NCBI GenBank assembly: GCA_964293815.1
Contig: CAXYYC010000016.1
Coordinates: 1-50,348 of the forward strand
DNA length: 50,348 nt
Direction of reading: 5' to 3'
Source of the DNA: CTSOIL-112 sp964293815
GTDB taxonomy: Bacteria; Pseudomonadota; Gammaproteobacteria; Burkholderiales; Burkholderiaceae
Under the pieces are notes generated by a model. That model did no database searches and was not told the origin of the DNA. It saw only the letters and a list, made by a program, of their open reading frames with translations. Positions within the stretch are counted from its first letter, which is position 1. The number at the start of each line of letters is the position of its first letter. Below, piece by piece: positions 1 through 8,414 of the stretch. Made by a program: the position numbers and the translations under genes.

Positions 1-65
1 ATTTGACACCTCTTGTTTACGTTAATAGGTGTCCGTCAAATCGAGGGCAGATCACTTTGTATAAT
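1..65 (+). promoter_or_regulatory. Inverted repeat and candidate promoter upstream of kpsS
   Basis: The first 41 bases form an imperfect inverted repeat: ATTTGAC at 1-7 is matched by GTCAAAT near 35-41, with further partial pairing of ACCT and AGGT inside. A perfect -10 hexamer TATAAT follows at 60-65, but no good -35 box lies 16-18 bases upstream. The repeat may be the terminator or operator of a gene outside the window. The promoter assignment is inference from the -10 box alone. Confidence 0.3.
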
Positions 66-142
66 TGCAAAAAATTCGTCATCTATGAGCAACACGCAAA
101 TGATTTACAACCACACTAACGCACTCTCCAAAAAACGCCACC

Positions 143-1387
143 GTGGCTAAAACCTTACTCAGTCCAACGTATACCAATAAAAAGATTCTACTGCTCCAAG
201 GGCCGGTAGGCTCATTTTTTTACAATCTGAGCAAGGATTTACGCACGCATGGCAATCAGGTGTTCAAAATCAACTTCAATGCCGGAGATTGTGTTTTTTA
301 TCCAAAAGCACATTGTTACCGCGGCGACTTAAGTGGTTTTTCGCAATATTTAAGCGATTTTATAAACAAATATCACATTGATACCCTCGTACTGTTTGGT
401 GATTGCCGCCCCATTCATCGCTGCGCGTTAGACGCTATCCATTCACTCGACCTTGATGTATTCGTTTTCGAGGAGGGTTATATCCGTCCCAACCACATCA
501 CTTTGGAGCAGGTTGGCGTGAATGGCAATTCTTTACTACCCAAAACCGCAGAATATTATTTGAACCAAATCATTGTTGAACCCCACCATACGCGTGAACT
601 GGGCAACACTTTCTGGCCGACGGCGTTGTGGGCCATCATCTATTACTTCTGCGCAACCATCGGCTATCCATTGTTTCATCGTTATCGACACCACCGCCCC
701 TTGCATATTGGCGAGGGCTGGTATTGGGTACGCGGGACGGCCAGAAAATGGCTGTATCGACACCAAGAAAAGCCCATTGAGCAACAACTCGCCGCTTCCA
801 CCGCACCACCATATTTTTTGGTACCGCTACAACTTCCGGGCGATGCGCAAGTACAATTTCACTCAGAATTCACCAGCATTGAAGCATTCATTGAAAAGGT
901 AATGGCCTCTTTTGCTCAAAATGCACCAAACGACACCGTATTGATCATCAAACAACACCCGTTGGATCGTGGTTACAACAACTATCAACCCACCATACGC
1001 CGACTGGCACAATCTCTGTCCATCCAGAATCGAGTAATGTATATCCATGACCAGCACCTACCGCATCTATTGCGCAACGCTCGCGGCGTGGTTGTCATCA
1101 ACAGCACCGTTGGCCTGTCCGCACTGTACCACCACACACCCACCAAGGTCTGCGGCGAGGCCGTCTACGACATCCCGCAGTTGTGCTATCAAGGGGATTT
1201 GGATCATTTTTGGTTGGACGCCAAGGAATTTGAGGTCAATCGAGAACTTTTTGCCAAATACATCAATTATTTGGAAAACCGCTGTCAGATCAACGGCAGC
1301 TTTTACAAAAAACTCAAACACACCGATAACCACAGCGGATTAAACCTCAGTCATGAAACGGCGGTTGAATGGGTCGAGACTCCTTAG
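143..1387 (+). CDS. kpsS: KpsS-type capsule polysaccharide biosynthesis protein (Kdo transferase family)
   Basis: This 414-residue protein resembles KpsS of the Capsule_synth family. In group 2 capsule systems KpsS adds the first beta-Kdo residue of the linker to lyso-phosphatidylglycerol at the cytoplasmic face of the inner membrane. Family signatures are GDCRPIH (86-92), EEGYIRP (110-116), VGVNGNS (124-130), KQHPLDRG (270-277) and NSTVGLSAL (320-328). The start is GTG at 143; an in-frame stop at 101-103 and no ATG between leave little alternative. No strong ribosome binding site is visible. A 21-codon open frame from ATG 85 ends at 150 and overlaps the GTG, so translational coupling is possible. 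Other capsule genes, if present, lie to the left of the window. The family call is strong; the exact acceptor and the identity of the capsule are inference. Confidence 0.85.
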   Translation: MAKTLLSPTYTNKKILLLQGPVGSFFYNLSKDLRTHGNQVFKINFNAGDCVFYPKAHCYRGDLSGFSQYLSDFINKYHIDTLVLFGDCRPIHRCALDAIHSLDLDVFVFEEGYIRPNHITLEQVGVNGNSLLPKTAEYYLNQIIVEPHHTRELGNTFWPTALWAIIYYFCATIGYPLFHRYRHHRPLHIGEGWYWVRGTARKWLYRHQEKPIEQQLAASTAPPYFLVPLQLPGDAQVQFHSEFTSIEAFIEKVMASFAQNAPNDTVLIIKQHPLDRGYNNYQPTIRRLAQSLSIQNRVMYIHDQHLPHLLRNARGVVVINSTVGLSALYHHTPTKVCGEAVYDIPQLCYQGDLDHFWLDAKEFEVNRELFAKYINYLENRCQINGSFYKKLKHTDNHSGLNLSHETAVEWVETP

Positions 1388-1482
1388 CGCCAATAGCTTA
1401 TATATTACCTGCGGGCTAATGTTCAACGAGACGGCACACAGCGCAACGCCTAATTTCTGCAAAAAACACCGAATACCAACGC

Positions 1483-1508
1483 AAAATCCCCGCAAATACG
1501 GGGATTTT
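1483..1508. terminator. Bidirectional intrinsic terminator between kpsS and dnaJ
   Basis: A perfect 10-bp stem, AAAATCCCCG at 1483-1492 and CGGGGATTTT at 1499-1508, flanks a 6-base loop. It carries A and T runs on both sides and lies between two convergent genes, so it can stop transcription from either side. Confidence 0.8.
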
Positions 1509-1549
1509 CGAGGGTTTTTAACGAATCAGGTTGATTCGCCGATATCAAT

Positions 1550-2686
1550 TTAGTTGAAAAAATCCTTCACCTTATCAAACCAGCTTTTCGCTTTCGGGTT
1601 GTGTTTTTCACCACCGGCATTGAGACTGTCTTCGAGGCGCTGAACCAATTCTTTTTGCTCCGACGTTAATTTGACCGGTACTTCGAGTTCAACGTGCACG
1701 TACAGATCACCGACCGTTGAGGCCGAGCGCACATGCGGCATGCCTTTGCCGCGCAGACGGAATACTTGACCGCTTTGCGTGCCTTCGGGGATCGTCATGC
1801 TGGCTTTGCCGTGCAGCGTCGGCACTTCGATTTCTCCGCCCAAAGCCGCTTTGGTAAAGGCCAGCGGAATGGTGCAGTGCAAATCGGTGCCGTCGCGTTC
1901 AAACACCGAATGACGTTTGATGTGAATTTCAACAAACAAATCCCCCGCTGGTCCGCCGTTCACGCCCGGCTCGCCTTTGCCTGCGTTGCGGATGCGCATA
2001 CCGTCTTCAATCCCCGCAGGAATATTGACCTCAAGGGTTTTTTGGGTTTTGACTTTGCCCTGTCCTTGGCATTTTTTACACGGTGAGGGAATATGTTTAC
2101 CCGTGCCATGACAGGTTGGACAGGTTTGCTGTACAGAGAAAAATCCTTGTGACATGCGCACTTGACCTTGCCCCTTGCAGGTTGGGCAGGTTTCCGCGCT
2201 GGTTCCCGCCTCGGCGCCGGAGCCGTGACACACATCACATTCTTCCCAGCTCGGCACGCGGATTTGCGTGACTTTGCCGTTGGCAGCGTCTTCCAAACTA
2301 ATTTCCATGGTGTAGCGCAAATCAGAGCCGCGATAAACCTGCGGCCCGCGTTGACGCCCGCCCCCCATACCGCCGAAGATATCGCCAAAGATGTCGCCGA
2401 AATCGCCAAACGGACTGCCGCCGCCAAAACCACCGCCGAATCCACCCGCACCCATATTTGGGTCAACGCCGGCGTGGCCGTATTGGTCATACGCCGCGCG
2501 TTTATCGGGGTCAGAGAGCATTTCGTAGGCTTCCTTCACCTCTTTGAACTTTTCCTCTGCCGACGGATTGTCCTGATTGCGGTCGGGGTGGTATTTCATC
2601 GCCAGTTTACGATATGCTTTTTTGATCTCCTCGTCGGTCGCATTGCGTGCCACATCGAGGACTTCGTAATAATCTTTTTTTGCCAT
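1550..2686 (-). CDS. dnaJ: Chaperone protein DnaJ (Hsp40)
   Basis: DnaJ is the co-chaperone that delivers unfolded clients to DnaK and stimulates its ATPase through the J domain. The 378-residue protein has the J domain with HPD at 33-35, a Gly/Phe-rich linker (about 75-115), four zinc-binding CxxCxGxG repeats (Cys150/153, 167/170, 189/192, 203/206) and the C-terminal substrate-binding domains. The chosen ATG at 2686 begins MAKKDYYEVL, the normal DnaJ start; an upstream extension of the open frame has no family similarity. dnaK and grpE are not next to it: the upstream neighbour is divergent, so dnaJ is probably monocistronic here or lies apart from dnaK. Confidence 0.97.
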   Translation of the reverse strand: MAKKDYYEVLDVARNATDEEIKKAYRKLAMKYHPDRNQDNPSAEEKFKEVKEAYEMLSDPDKRAAYDQYGHAGVDPNMGAGGFGGGFGGGSPFGDFGDIFGDIFGGMGGGRQRGPQVYRGSDLRYTMEISLEDAANGKVTQIRVPSWEECDVCHGSGAEAGTSAETCPTCKGQGQVRMSQGFFSVQQTCPTCHGTGKHIPSPCKKCQGQGKVKTQKTLEVNIPAGIEDGMRIRNAGKGEPGVNGGPAGDLFVEIHIKRHSVFERDGTDLHCTIPLAFTKAALGGEIEVPTLHGKASMTIPEGTQSGQVFRLRGKGMPHVRSASTVGDLYVHVELEVPVKLTSEQKELVQRLEDSLNAGGEKHNPKAKSWFDKVKDFFN

Positions 2687-2708
2687 AATTGCGTCTTTAC
2701 CTTGGGTT

Positions 2709-2729
2709 CGGCGCTCATGCAAAGCGCCG
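2709..2729 (-). promoter_or_regulatory. Hairpin in the dnaJ leader
   Basis: CGGCGCT (2709-2715) and AGCGCCG (2723-2729) form a perfect 7-bp stem with a 7-base loop, about 22 bases upstream of the dnaJ ATG. No T tract follows it on either strand. It lies where a leader structure could affect dnaJ expression, but no function can be shown from sequence. Confidence 0.35.
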
Positions 2730-2869
2730 CGTTGAATGCATGATAGCGCAATAATGGGGGCGTTTTGGGCAATTACAAGGGGCAAACAACACTTTTTCCA
2801 CACAGTTTATTTTTGGCGCACAGCACCATTTCATGCGAAAATAACACTGTTAACAACAAGGAGAGCTTC

Positions 2870-3526
2870 ATGAGCGATTTCCCCAAAGACATTTACACCG
2901 AACCCCATCCTGTGGATGTGGACACACTGAAAAATCTTGGCCCTTTGACGGCTATGGCAGGCATTTGGGAGGGCGAACGCGGTCTAGACGTCAAGCCGAA
3001 AGCGGAAGGCCCAAAAAAGCAGGTTTATGTTGAACGCATCGAATTACAACCCATTGACCCACAAACCAACGGCCCGCAGTTGCTCTACGGTCTGCGCTAC
3101 CATGTCCACATCACCAAGCCCGATCAGGTCAAAACCTATCATGACCAAGTGGGTTACTGGCTGTGGGAACCAGCCACGCAGACGGTGATTCACACCCTGA
3201 CCATTCCGCGCGGACAAACGGCAATGGCTGGCGGCAAAGTCGCGCCGGATGCCAAAGAGTTTGAATTGGTCGCGCGTCAAGGCGATCCATACTATGGCAT
3301 CAGCTCAATTCCGTTTTTGGAACACGCGTTCAAAACCGTCGAGTTTCGCATCAAAGTGCGCATCAACGACGACGGCACATGGGGTTATAGCGAAGACACC
3401 GTGATGCACATTCAAGGTTTGAGCGAGCCCTTCCACCACACCGACGACAATATTTTGCACAAAGTGGGCGAGCCAACGCCGAATCCGCTGGCTTTGGCCG
3501 CTCAAACCGCCGGCGCATCCATTTAA
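2870..3526 (+). CDS. Heme-binding beta-barrel (nitrobindin/FABP-like) family protein
   Basis: The protein has 218 residues from an ATG at 2870 that is preceded by a good AAGGAG ribosome binding site; a longer open frame reaches back to 2765 but lacks such a site. The N-terminal block LGPLTAMAGIWEGERG resembles the start of nitrobindin/DUF1794-like lipocalin-type beta barrels, in which a small domain binds heme or a lipid-like ligand. There is no signal peptide or membrane segment, so it should be cytosolic. It stands divergent to dnaJ and 21 bases upstream of yjdM, perhaps co-transcribed. The proximal heme ligand cannot be assigned with confidence. The fold family is a moderate-confidence call and the ligand is inference. 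Confidence 0.6.
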   Translation: MSDFPKDIYTEPHPVDVDTLKNLGPLTAMAGIWEGERGLDVKPKAEGPKKQVYVERIELQPIDPQTNGPQLLYGLRYHVHITKPDQVKTYHDQVGYWLWEPATQTVIHTLTIPRGQTAMAGGKVAPDAKEFELVARQGDPYYGISSIPFLEHAFKTVEFRIKVRINDDGTWGYSEDTVMHIQGLSEPFHHTDDNILHKVGEPTPNPLALAAQTAGASI

Positions 3527-3547
3527 TTAATCACATAAAGGAACCCA

Positions 3548-3895
3548 ATGCCCAATACCATCCCAGCCTGCCCCGTTTGCGGCATGGAAAACACCTACTC
3601 CGATGGCGAACAATACATTTGTCCCGATTGTACGCATGAGTGGCCACTCACTTCGACCACCGCTGGCGATGACGACGCACCACGCGTGGTCAAAGACAGC
3701 AACGGCAATATTTTGCAAGACGGCGATACCGTCACCGTCATCAAAGACCTGAAAGTCAAAGGCTCATCCTTAGTCGTCAAGGTCGGCACGAAGGTAAAAA
3801 ATATCCGCTTGGTTGACGGCGACCACGACATTGATTGCAAAATCGACGGCGTTGGACAAATGGGGCTGAAATCACAATTTGTCAAAAAAGCCTAA
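3548..3895 (+). CDS. yjdM: YjdM (PhnA-domain) zinc-ribbon protein
   Basis: This 115-residue protein has an N-terminal zinc ribbon (CPVC at 8-11 and CPDC at 25-28) followed by the PhnA/YjdM beta-barrel domain, with the typical block DGDTVTVIKDLKVKGSS. The family was once named for phosphonoacetate hydrolase, but that activity belongs to an unrelated enzyme. The role of YjdM remains unclear; it is often found near phosphonate or stress genes. A good AAAGGAA ribosome binding site precedes ATG 3548. The gene follows the nitrobindin-like gene at 21 bases and ends 25 bases before a strong terminator, so the two probably form a small operon. Confidence 0.88.
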   Translation: MPNTIPACPVCGMENTYSDGEQYICPDCTHEWPLTSTTAGDDDAPRVVKDSNGNILQDGDTVTVIKDLKVKGSSLVVKVGTKVKNIRLVDGDHDIDCKIDGVGQMGLKSQFVKKA

Positions 3896-3920
3896 ATCCG
3901 GCGATGTAAACCACAATATA

Positions 3921-3945
3921 AAAAGCGGCTGAATCAGCCGCTTTT
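3921..3945 (+). terminator. Intrinsic terminator after yjdM
   Basis: AAAAGCGGCTGA and TCAGCCGCTTTT form an almost uninterrupted hairpin with a very short loop, ending in a T run 26-50 bases after the yjdM stop. Confidence 0.85.
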
Positions 3946-3982
3946 CAGTTTTCGTGAGTATAGCCCACGCTACGCATACACA

Positions 3983-4068
3983 TTCCCACGCTGGCGCATG
4001 GGAACGAGCATCAATGATGTTCATATCGCTGATTCCCCTTCCTTGGAAGGGGTGGCAGGCGAAGCCTG
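3983..4068. repeat. Compact patch of three hairpins, probable interspersed repeat
   Basis: Three inverted repeats lie in 90 bases: TTCCCA...TGGGAA (3983-4004), the perfect CCCCTTCC-TT-GGAAGGGG (4035-4052) and CAGGC-GAA-GCCTG (4056-4068). No open frame crosses them. The pattern of adjacent GC-rich palindromes is like REP or MITE-type elements dispersed in bacterial genomes. No second copy was noticed in this window, so dispersal is inference. Confidence 0.5.
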
Positions 4069-4126
4069 ACGGGGTAGCGATAGGATAAAGAAAACCCGCC
4101 ACTTGTTGATACCATCAGGTTAGCAC

Positions 4127-5221
4127 TCACTCCCGCCGATTACCCTGCCAATCATTCTCCGCGCCCCAATCCACGGTTGACCACCAGATCGAGCGATTGA
4201 GCCAAATATTATTCTGAACCACATTGTGATCGGCAAAATCACCATCATCGGCACTACTGCCCAGCGCATACCCCTTATCGGCAGAGCAATACGAACGCCA
4301 ACCCAGCCAACCCGAACGCGAGCCAATCCACACCGCCGGTCGCCAACCCCAAGCCGCGCGATAATCAAAGGTATTACCCTCAATCCGATTGAACTGCGGC
4401 GCTTGATGCCGCACCGTGCCGCCCTCGCCGCAATTACGGTACAGATAAATCCCGCCCTTGACCGGCGAAACGAATTGATTGCGTGCGATCAAGTTGTGTG
4501 CCGAGCCATCCACCGCCAGCAGTTCGCGCTGCGCCTGCGTGTCAATCAGCGTGTCGCTCAACTCAGTATGTGCCGATTCGGCATCCAGATAGACCGCGGT
4601 GGACACCGAGCGCCCAGTGATTTTTGAATGCCCCACCGTCGTGTGCGTCACGCCCGGCGCAATATACAGCGGAATCGTGCCGCGTCCTTGAAACGTCACG
4701 CGCTCAAATTGTGTATCGACCGGAGCCGCGGCCTGCGCGCGTTCGGTATGCCCCGCCGTCAACGATGACTGGCGCGCCGCTTCGGCTTGACCATTGATGC
4801 CCATACCAACGATGCGCGTGCCGCCGACAATCGTGCAATTTTTCACCTGCACGCCACGCGGCACGGACCAACTACCATCGGCGTTACGCCGTGACTGAAT
4901 CAATAATGAGAAAGGCTCCGCCTCGGGCGCAGCAATCATGCCACCCGCGCAGTCGAGCACCAAACCCGAACCTTCCTCGCCCTCAATTACCACGCGTCGC
5001 GCAATCACCGCATCGGCTGATAAAGTAAGCGAACACTTCAGATTCAAGTCCGATGTTGTATGGCTTTGACGTATTTCGCTCGTTTGCGTGTCGGTGCAGA
5101 GAGACACCTCGGCTCGGGCATTTCCTTGCCAAGCCAGCAATAAAAATGCGCCAAGCAGCAATGATTGCATTGCCGTTGGCGCATGAATGATCGTGCGTCG
5201 TGTACCGTTCAAGTCGTTCAT
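4127..5221 (-). CDS. Secreted right-handed beta-helix protein of unknown function
   Basis: The 364-residue product starts at ATG 5221, which overlaps the TGA of the upstream ubiM-like gene by one base (TGATG), implying translational coupling. A signal peptide with hydrophobic core LLLGAFLLLAW ends at NARA (residue 37), so it should be exported; a start at Met18 would give a more compact signal. The mature part repeats short strands of the type found in pectate-lyase-like parallel beta helices (PbH1), with N-x-F and T-x-I ladders across about residues 100-350. No catalytic residues could be assigned. Such folds act as polysaccharide lyases, epimerases or adhesive surface proteins. The fold is a reasonable reading; function and substrate are unknown. 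Confidence 0.6.
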   Translation of the reverse strand: MNDLNGTRRTIIHAPTAMQSLLLGAFLLLAWQGNARAEVSLCTDTQTSEIRQSHTTSDLNLKCSLTLSADAVIARRVVIEGEEGSGLVLDCAGGMIAAPEAEPFSLLIQSRRNADGSWSVPRGVQVKNCTIVGGTRIVGMGINGQAEAARQSSLTAGHTERAQAAAPVDTQFERVTFQGRGTIPLYIAPGVTHTTVGHSKITGRSVSTAVYLDAESAHTELSDTLIDTQAQRELLAVDGSAHNLIARNQFVSPVKGGIYLYRNCGEGGTVRHQAPQFNRIEGNTFDYRAAWGWRPAVWIGSRSGWLGWRSYCSADKGYALGSSADDGDFADHNVVQNNIWLNRSIWWSTVDWGAENDWQGNRRE

Positions 5222-6411
5222 CAACCCGTTAACTGATGACTGATGAGTTTTTTCACCGGCATGAGCACGTCCGAGACGCGCAACACCGCTGTGCGCAGCA
5301 ATTTCGCTGGCGGCGTTTCATTGGTGAACAGTTTCACCACAAAATTCGTACCGTGGTAAATCGGGCGGGTTTTCAGTTGATGTTTGCGATCGTATTGTTG
5401 CAACAGCGTCGGCGCGCCGATGTCGCGTCGTTGGCGGTGCGCCGATTCGATCAAATCGCTCAAAATCGCTTGGCTCGACAGACCGAGGTTGAACCCATGC
5501 GCGGTTACCGGGTGCATACCGACCGCCGCATCGCCGATCAACGCAAAACGGGTGCTGTAAAAACGGCGCGCGTGCGTGCCCACCAGCGGATAGCGGTAGC
5601 GTTGGCTAACCACTTTCACGTCGCCCAGACTGTGATTAACACGCTCGGCAATGTCTTGCGCCAGCGCTTCATCATCCAAATCCAGTACCTGATGCGCCAA
5701 TTGCGTGTCAATCGTGATCACCGCGCTGGACAGATTCTCGGTCAACGGCAAAATCGCCAGAGTACGCCCATAGTGGAAACATTCAAACGCGGTGTTTTCA
5801 TTGCTCGCGGTGTGTTCAAAACGCAGGGTAATCACGGTTCGACCAAAGTCGTGCATATCGACCGGGATCCCCATTTGCTGGCGCGTCGTGGAGAATCGCG
5901 AATCCGCAGCCACGACCAGCGAGGCGGTCAATTTTTCGCCGGAGGCCAAAACGACATGCGCTTGCTCAGGTGTTCCGCCTACGGTTTGCACTTTTTGCTC
6001 AGTGAACCACGTCAGATTTTTTTGCGCCTCGACCTGTGCGTAAAGCGATTGGCGAATGTGGTGATTGGAAATCAAATAGCCCAATGTATCGGCGGGTTTA
6101 CCGCGCGCTTTATCCGGCGTTTCAAAATGCAGTTCAAATGGCGACGTGCCATCGACGACCTTGGCCGAGCGCAGATAAAAAATCTCGCCTTCCGGTACGG
6201 CATCCCACGCGCCCATCGACTGCAATAATTCCTTGGAATAATGTGTCAACGCGATTTCACGACCATCGGGCAGCGGATTTTTCAACGTTTGCGCGCTCGC
6301 AGGGTCAATGATCGCCACTTTGAGCGTCGTATCTGCCAAAGAACGCGCCAAGCTCAATCCGGCAGGGCCGGCGCCAATGATAATCACGTCGTATGCGTTT
6401 GAATGAGCCAT
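5221..6411 (-). CDS. ubiM: FAD-dependent ubiquinone-biosynthesis hydroxylase, UbiM-like (UbiH/UbiF family)
   Basis: The 396-residue protein is a class A flavin monooxygenase of the UbiH/UbiF/VisC family. It has the N-terminal dinucleotide fold GAGPAG (13-18), the family block DGREIALTH near residue 49, and the second FAD motif GDAAVGMHPVTAHGFNLG near residue 290. The form GREIALTH, rather than the RTVAL type of UbiH, is what I associate with UbiM, which hydroxylates the ubiquinone ring in many proteobacteria. It would act at the membrane-associated Ubi complex. The gene heads a two-gene unit with the beta-helix protein. The monooxygenase family is certain; the UbiM subtype is less so, and UbiF- or UbiH-type regiospecificity cannot be excluded. 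Confidence 0.75.
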   Translation of the reverse strand: MAHSNAYDVIIIGAGPAGLSLARSLADTTLKVAIIDPASAQTLKNPLPDGREIALTHYSKELLQSMGAWDAVPEGEIFYLRSAKVVDGTSPFELHFETPDKARGKPADTLGYLISNHHIRQSLYAQVEAQKNLTWFTEQKVQTVGGTPEQAHVVLASGEKLTASLVVAADSRFSTTRQQMGIPVDMHDFGRTVITLRFEHTASNENTAFECFHYGRTLAILPLTENLSSAVITIDTQLAHQVLDLDDEALAQDIAERVNHSLGDVKVVSQRYRYPLVGTHARRFYSTRFALIGDAAVGMHPVTAHGFNLGLSSQAILSDLIESAHRQRRDIGAPTLLQQYDRKHQLKTRPIYHGTNFVVKLFTNETPPAKLLRTAVLRVSDVLMPVKKLISHQLTG

Positions 6412-6515
6412 AACTCACACCCCCAATGGATAATCAGATAATCACTATTCAGTTGATTTTGTAAAAAGAGAAACAGCGTCATTGTAGGCCGAATACGCCT
6501 ATTTCGCAAATAATC

Positions 6516-7271
6516 CTAAAGAACGAGCGCACGGTTTGACGACTGATTTGGGAGCGGCGTTGCGGGCAACTCAAACCGGCAGACAAACAGTGGCTCGCCA
6601 CGCGCATGGTATTTACGCTCAAACGGCGTGATCGGCTCATCCACCGACAGCGTGCCGAGCACTTTCGGCTCAACGCCCGTCGCATGACGCACGGCGAATG
6701 CAAACTCTTGAATATAAATCGGCCAATTGCTACGGCACTCCAGCGTACCGCCCAGCGCGACAATCGTCGGGAACACCGCATGACCGTGCCAACGGCGCGC
6801 CAAATGACCGATTTTCGGCCACGGATTCGGGTACAAAATATAATGCTTGAGCAACCGCTCGCCGCGTCGCACCAGCTCCTCATGCAATAAGCGCCAAAAA
6901 TCGACCAAATCCGCGCGTATCCAAATAAAATTCTCTGGCATCGCATCACGCCACCAGCTTTTGTGCGTCGTCAAGCGATCTTCCGAATGATCCACGCCCA
7001 CCACAAACGCCTGCGGATGCGCGCGCGCAATGTGCAAAGTCGATTCACCAACGCCACAACCCGCATCGACAATCAGCGCCGCAAAACCGCTGTCCGCCCA
7101 CGCCTGCATGAATGACGCAAACGCCGCACGGTTGTATTCGGTATACGGCTTTTGAAACGCGCTTCCTTGATGACGCGCCAACAAACGCGGCAAATCGCTG
7201 TGGATGTCGGTTTGCGCGCTGTGGATGTTCGGATTATCCAGCCAATCAGCCGTATTGGAGAAGGCGTTCAT
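6516..7271 (-). CDS. trmB: TrmB-like tRNA (guanine-N7-)-methyltransferase
   Basis: This SAM-dependent methyltransferase should methylate N7 of G46 in tRNA. With the start placed at ATG 7271 it has 251 residues; a longer open frame to 7391 adds an N-terminal stretch without similarity. The SAM-binding motif DAGCGVGES is at 69-77, GVDHSEDR at about 92-99, and the TrmB signature YPNPWPK at 147-153. The following LARRWHGHAVFP and LECRSNW are also family-like. The sequence departs from the compact E. coli TrmB in its N-terminal half, so it may be a divergent paralogue. It is separated from the ubiM-like gene by about 100 bases and may be transcribed on its own. Confidence 0.8.
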   Translation of the reverse strand: MNAFSNTADWLDNPNIHSAQTDIHSDLPRLLARHQGSAFQKPYTEYNRAAFASFMQAWADSGFAALIVDAGCGVGESTLHIARAHPQAFVVGVDHSEDRLTTHKSWWRDAMPENFIWIRADLVDFWRLLHEELVRRGERLLKHYILYPNPWPKIGHLARRWHGHAVFPTIVALGGTLECRSNWPIYIQEFAFAVRHATGVEPKVLGTLSVDEPITPFERKYHARGEPLFVCRFELPATPLPNQSSNRALVL

Positions 7272-7632
7272 AAGGTCTGTGGAATTTGAAAAAGGTAAAG
7301 GTTGAATTATTCCACATTCGCACTGCGGGCGACACATAAAGTCCCATATCAAACCTATTCTGTCATATTCAATCAAGCCGCGAGCAGCCACACAGATTAA
7401 CCATCAATGCTCGCCTATGCTTACCAAGGCGCGCCAGACTTGAACTTTGCGTTCAGATGCCGCATATAATCAATAGATACACCCGAATATCATCCGCAAA
7501 GGTTCACGCGCGCGCGGATTCAGGATAAAATGCAGTGTTTGTTGTTGGCAAAAGCCTTGGCACGCCATTGCTTTGCTGATGAATCAATGAGTATAGTTTG
7601 GCCGTAACCACAATCGTAACGAGTTTATCACT
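7272..7632 (+). promoter_or_regulatory. Non-coding region with candidate promoter for the PTS cluster
   Basis: This 361-base stretch separates the trmB-like gene from the EIIA gene. A sigma-70-like pair TTGCTT (7568-7573) and TATAGT (7592-7597) has an 18-base spacer and lies about 36 bases before the EIIA start. No open frame with coding character was seen in the rest. The left 120 bases could be an N-terminal extension of the trmB-like gene if a non-standard start is used. Confidence 0.4.
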
Positions 7633-8055
7633 ATGATCGGTATTTTAATCATCACCCACGCACCGCTCGGACAAGCGTTTGTCGCCGCCTTGGCGCATGT
7701 GCACAAGCGCGAACCGGATGCGGTGATCGCGCTGGATGTGCTGGCGGATGAGGACGTGCACGCGGTAGCGCAACGCGCGATGCTTGCGGTCGAGCAGCTA
7801 AATGACGGTGATGGCGTACTGGTGGTGACCGATATGTGCGGCGCAACACCCGCTAACTGCGCCGTGCGCTTGATCGAACAGCAGCCGCATACCGAATTGG
7901 TCTACGGCGTGAGCTTGCCAACCTTATTGCGCGCGCTGAATTACCGCCATCTGCCGCTGGCCGAATTGGCACAAAAAGCGATTGAGGGCGGTCAGCGCGG
8001 TTTATTCGCCTACGAGCGTAGTCATCAGCAAGCGAGCGATCAACCCAAGGCATAA
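7633..8055 (+). CDS. PTS EIIA component, mannose (ManX) family
   Basis: The 140-residue protein is a stand-alone EIIA of the mannose/fructose-sorbose family. His9 in IITHAPLG is the predicted phosphorylation site, and the DMCGATPAN segment near residue 67 belongs to the same fold. It would take phosphate from HPr in the cytosol. No IIB, IIC or IID sugar permease lies next to it, so this is the incomplete, regulatory PTS typical of betaproteobacteria, which reports carbon or energy state rather than importing sugar. It is the first gene of a cluster with ptsH (77 bases on) and ptsI. Confidence 0.9.
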   Translation: MIGILIITHAPLGQAFVAALAHVHKREPDAVIALDVLADEDVHAVAQRAMLAVEQLNDGDGVLVVTDMCGATPANCAVRLIEQQPHTELVYGVSLPTLLRALNYRHLPLAELAQKAIEGGQRGLFAYERSHQQASDQPKA

Positions 8056-8132
8056 ACCCAACAACGCACGCGCTTGATCGTGCACTGAATCATTAACCCA
8101 GATTTGACACTATTTTAAATAAGGAACCACCC

Positions 8133-8402
8133 ATGGTCCAAGCAGAAACCACCATCATCAACAAATTGGGCTTACACGCGCGCGCATCGGGCGTATTGAC
8201 GCAGACCGTCACGCCGTTTAAAAGCGAGGTGTGGATCACGCGCAATGGCCGCCGTGTCAATGCCAAATCGATCATGGGCGTAATGATGTTGGCCGCAGGT
8301 ATCGGCTCGACCGTCACCATCGAGGCCGATGGCGAGGATGAGCAAGCGGCGCTGGACGCGGTTTTAGCCATTATTGCCAATAAATTTGGCGAAGACGAAT
8401 AA
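8133..8402 (+). CDS. ptsH: Phosphocarrier protein HPr
   Basis: HPr relays phosphate from EI to EIIA. The 89-residue protein has the catalytic His15 in GLHARAS and a Ser46 in AKSIMGV, the site that HPr kinase/phosphorylase modifies where present; no hprK is in this window. A good AAGGAACC ribosome binding site precedes ATG 8133. It is followed after 12 bases by ptsI. Confidence 0.96.
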   Translation: MVQAETTIINKLGLHARASGVLTQTVTPFKSEVWITRNGRRVNAKSIMGVMMLAAGIGSTVTIEADGEDEQAALDAVLAIIANKFGEDE

Positions 8403-8414
8403 GGAATCCACGAC

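Noticed and set aside
5236..6228. 330-codon plus-strand open frame across the ubiM-like gene
   Set aside because: It is antisense to a clear flavin monooxygenase gene, is rich in His, Arg and Gln as expected for a shadow frame, and shows no family similarity.
7557..7574. Sigma-54-like promoter TTGGCACGCCATTGCTTT before the PTS cluster
   Set aside because: The spacing between the GG and GC elements is one base short of the consensus, which normally abolishes function. A sigma-70-like promoter lies close by.
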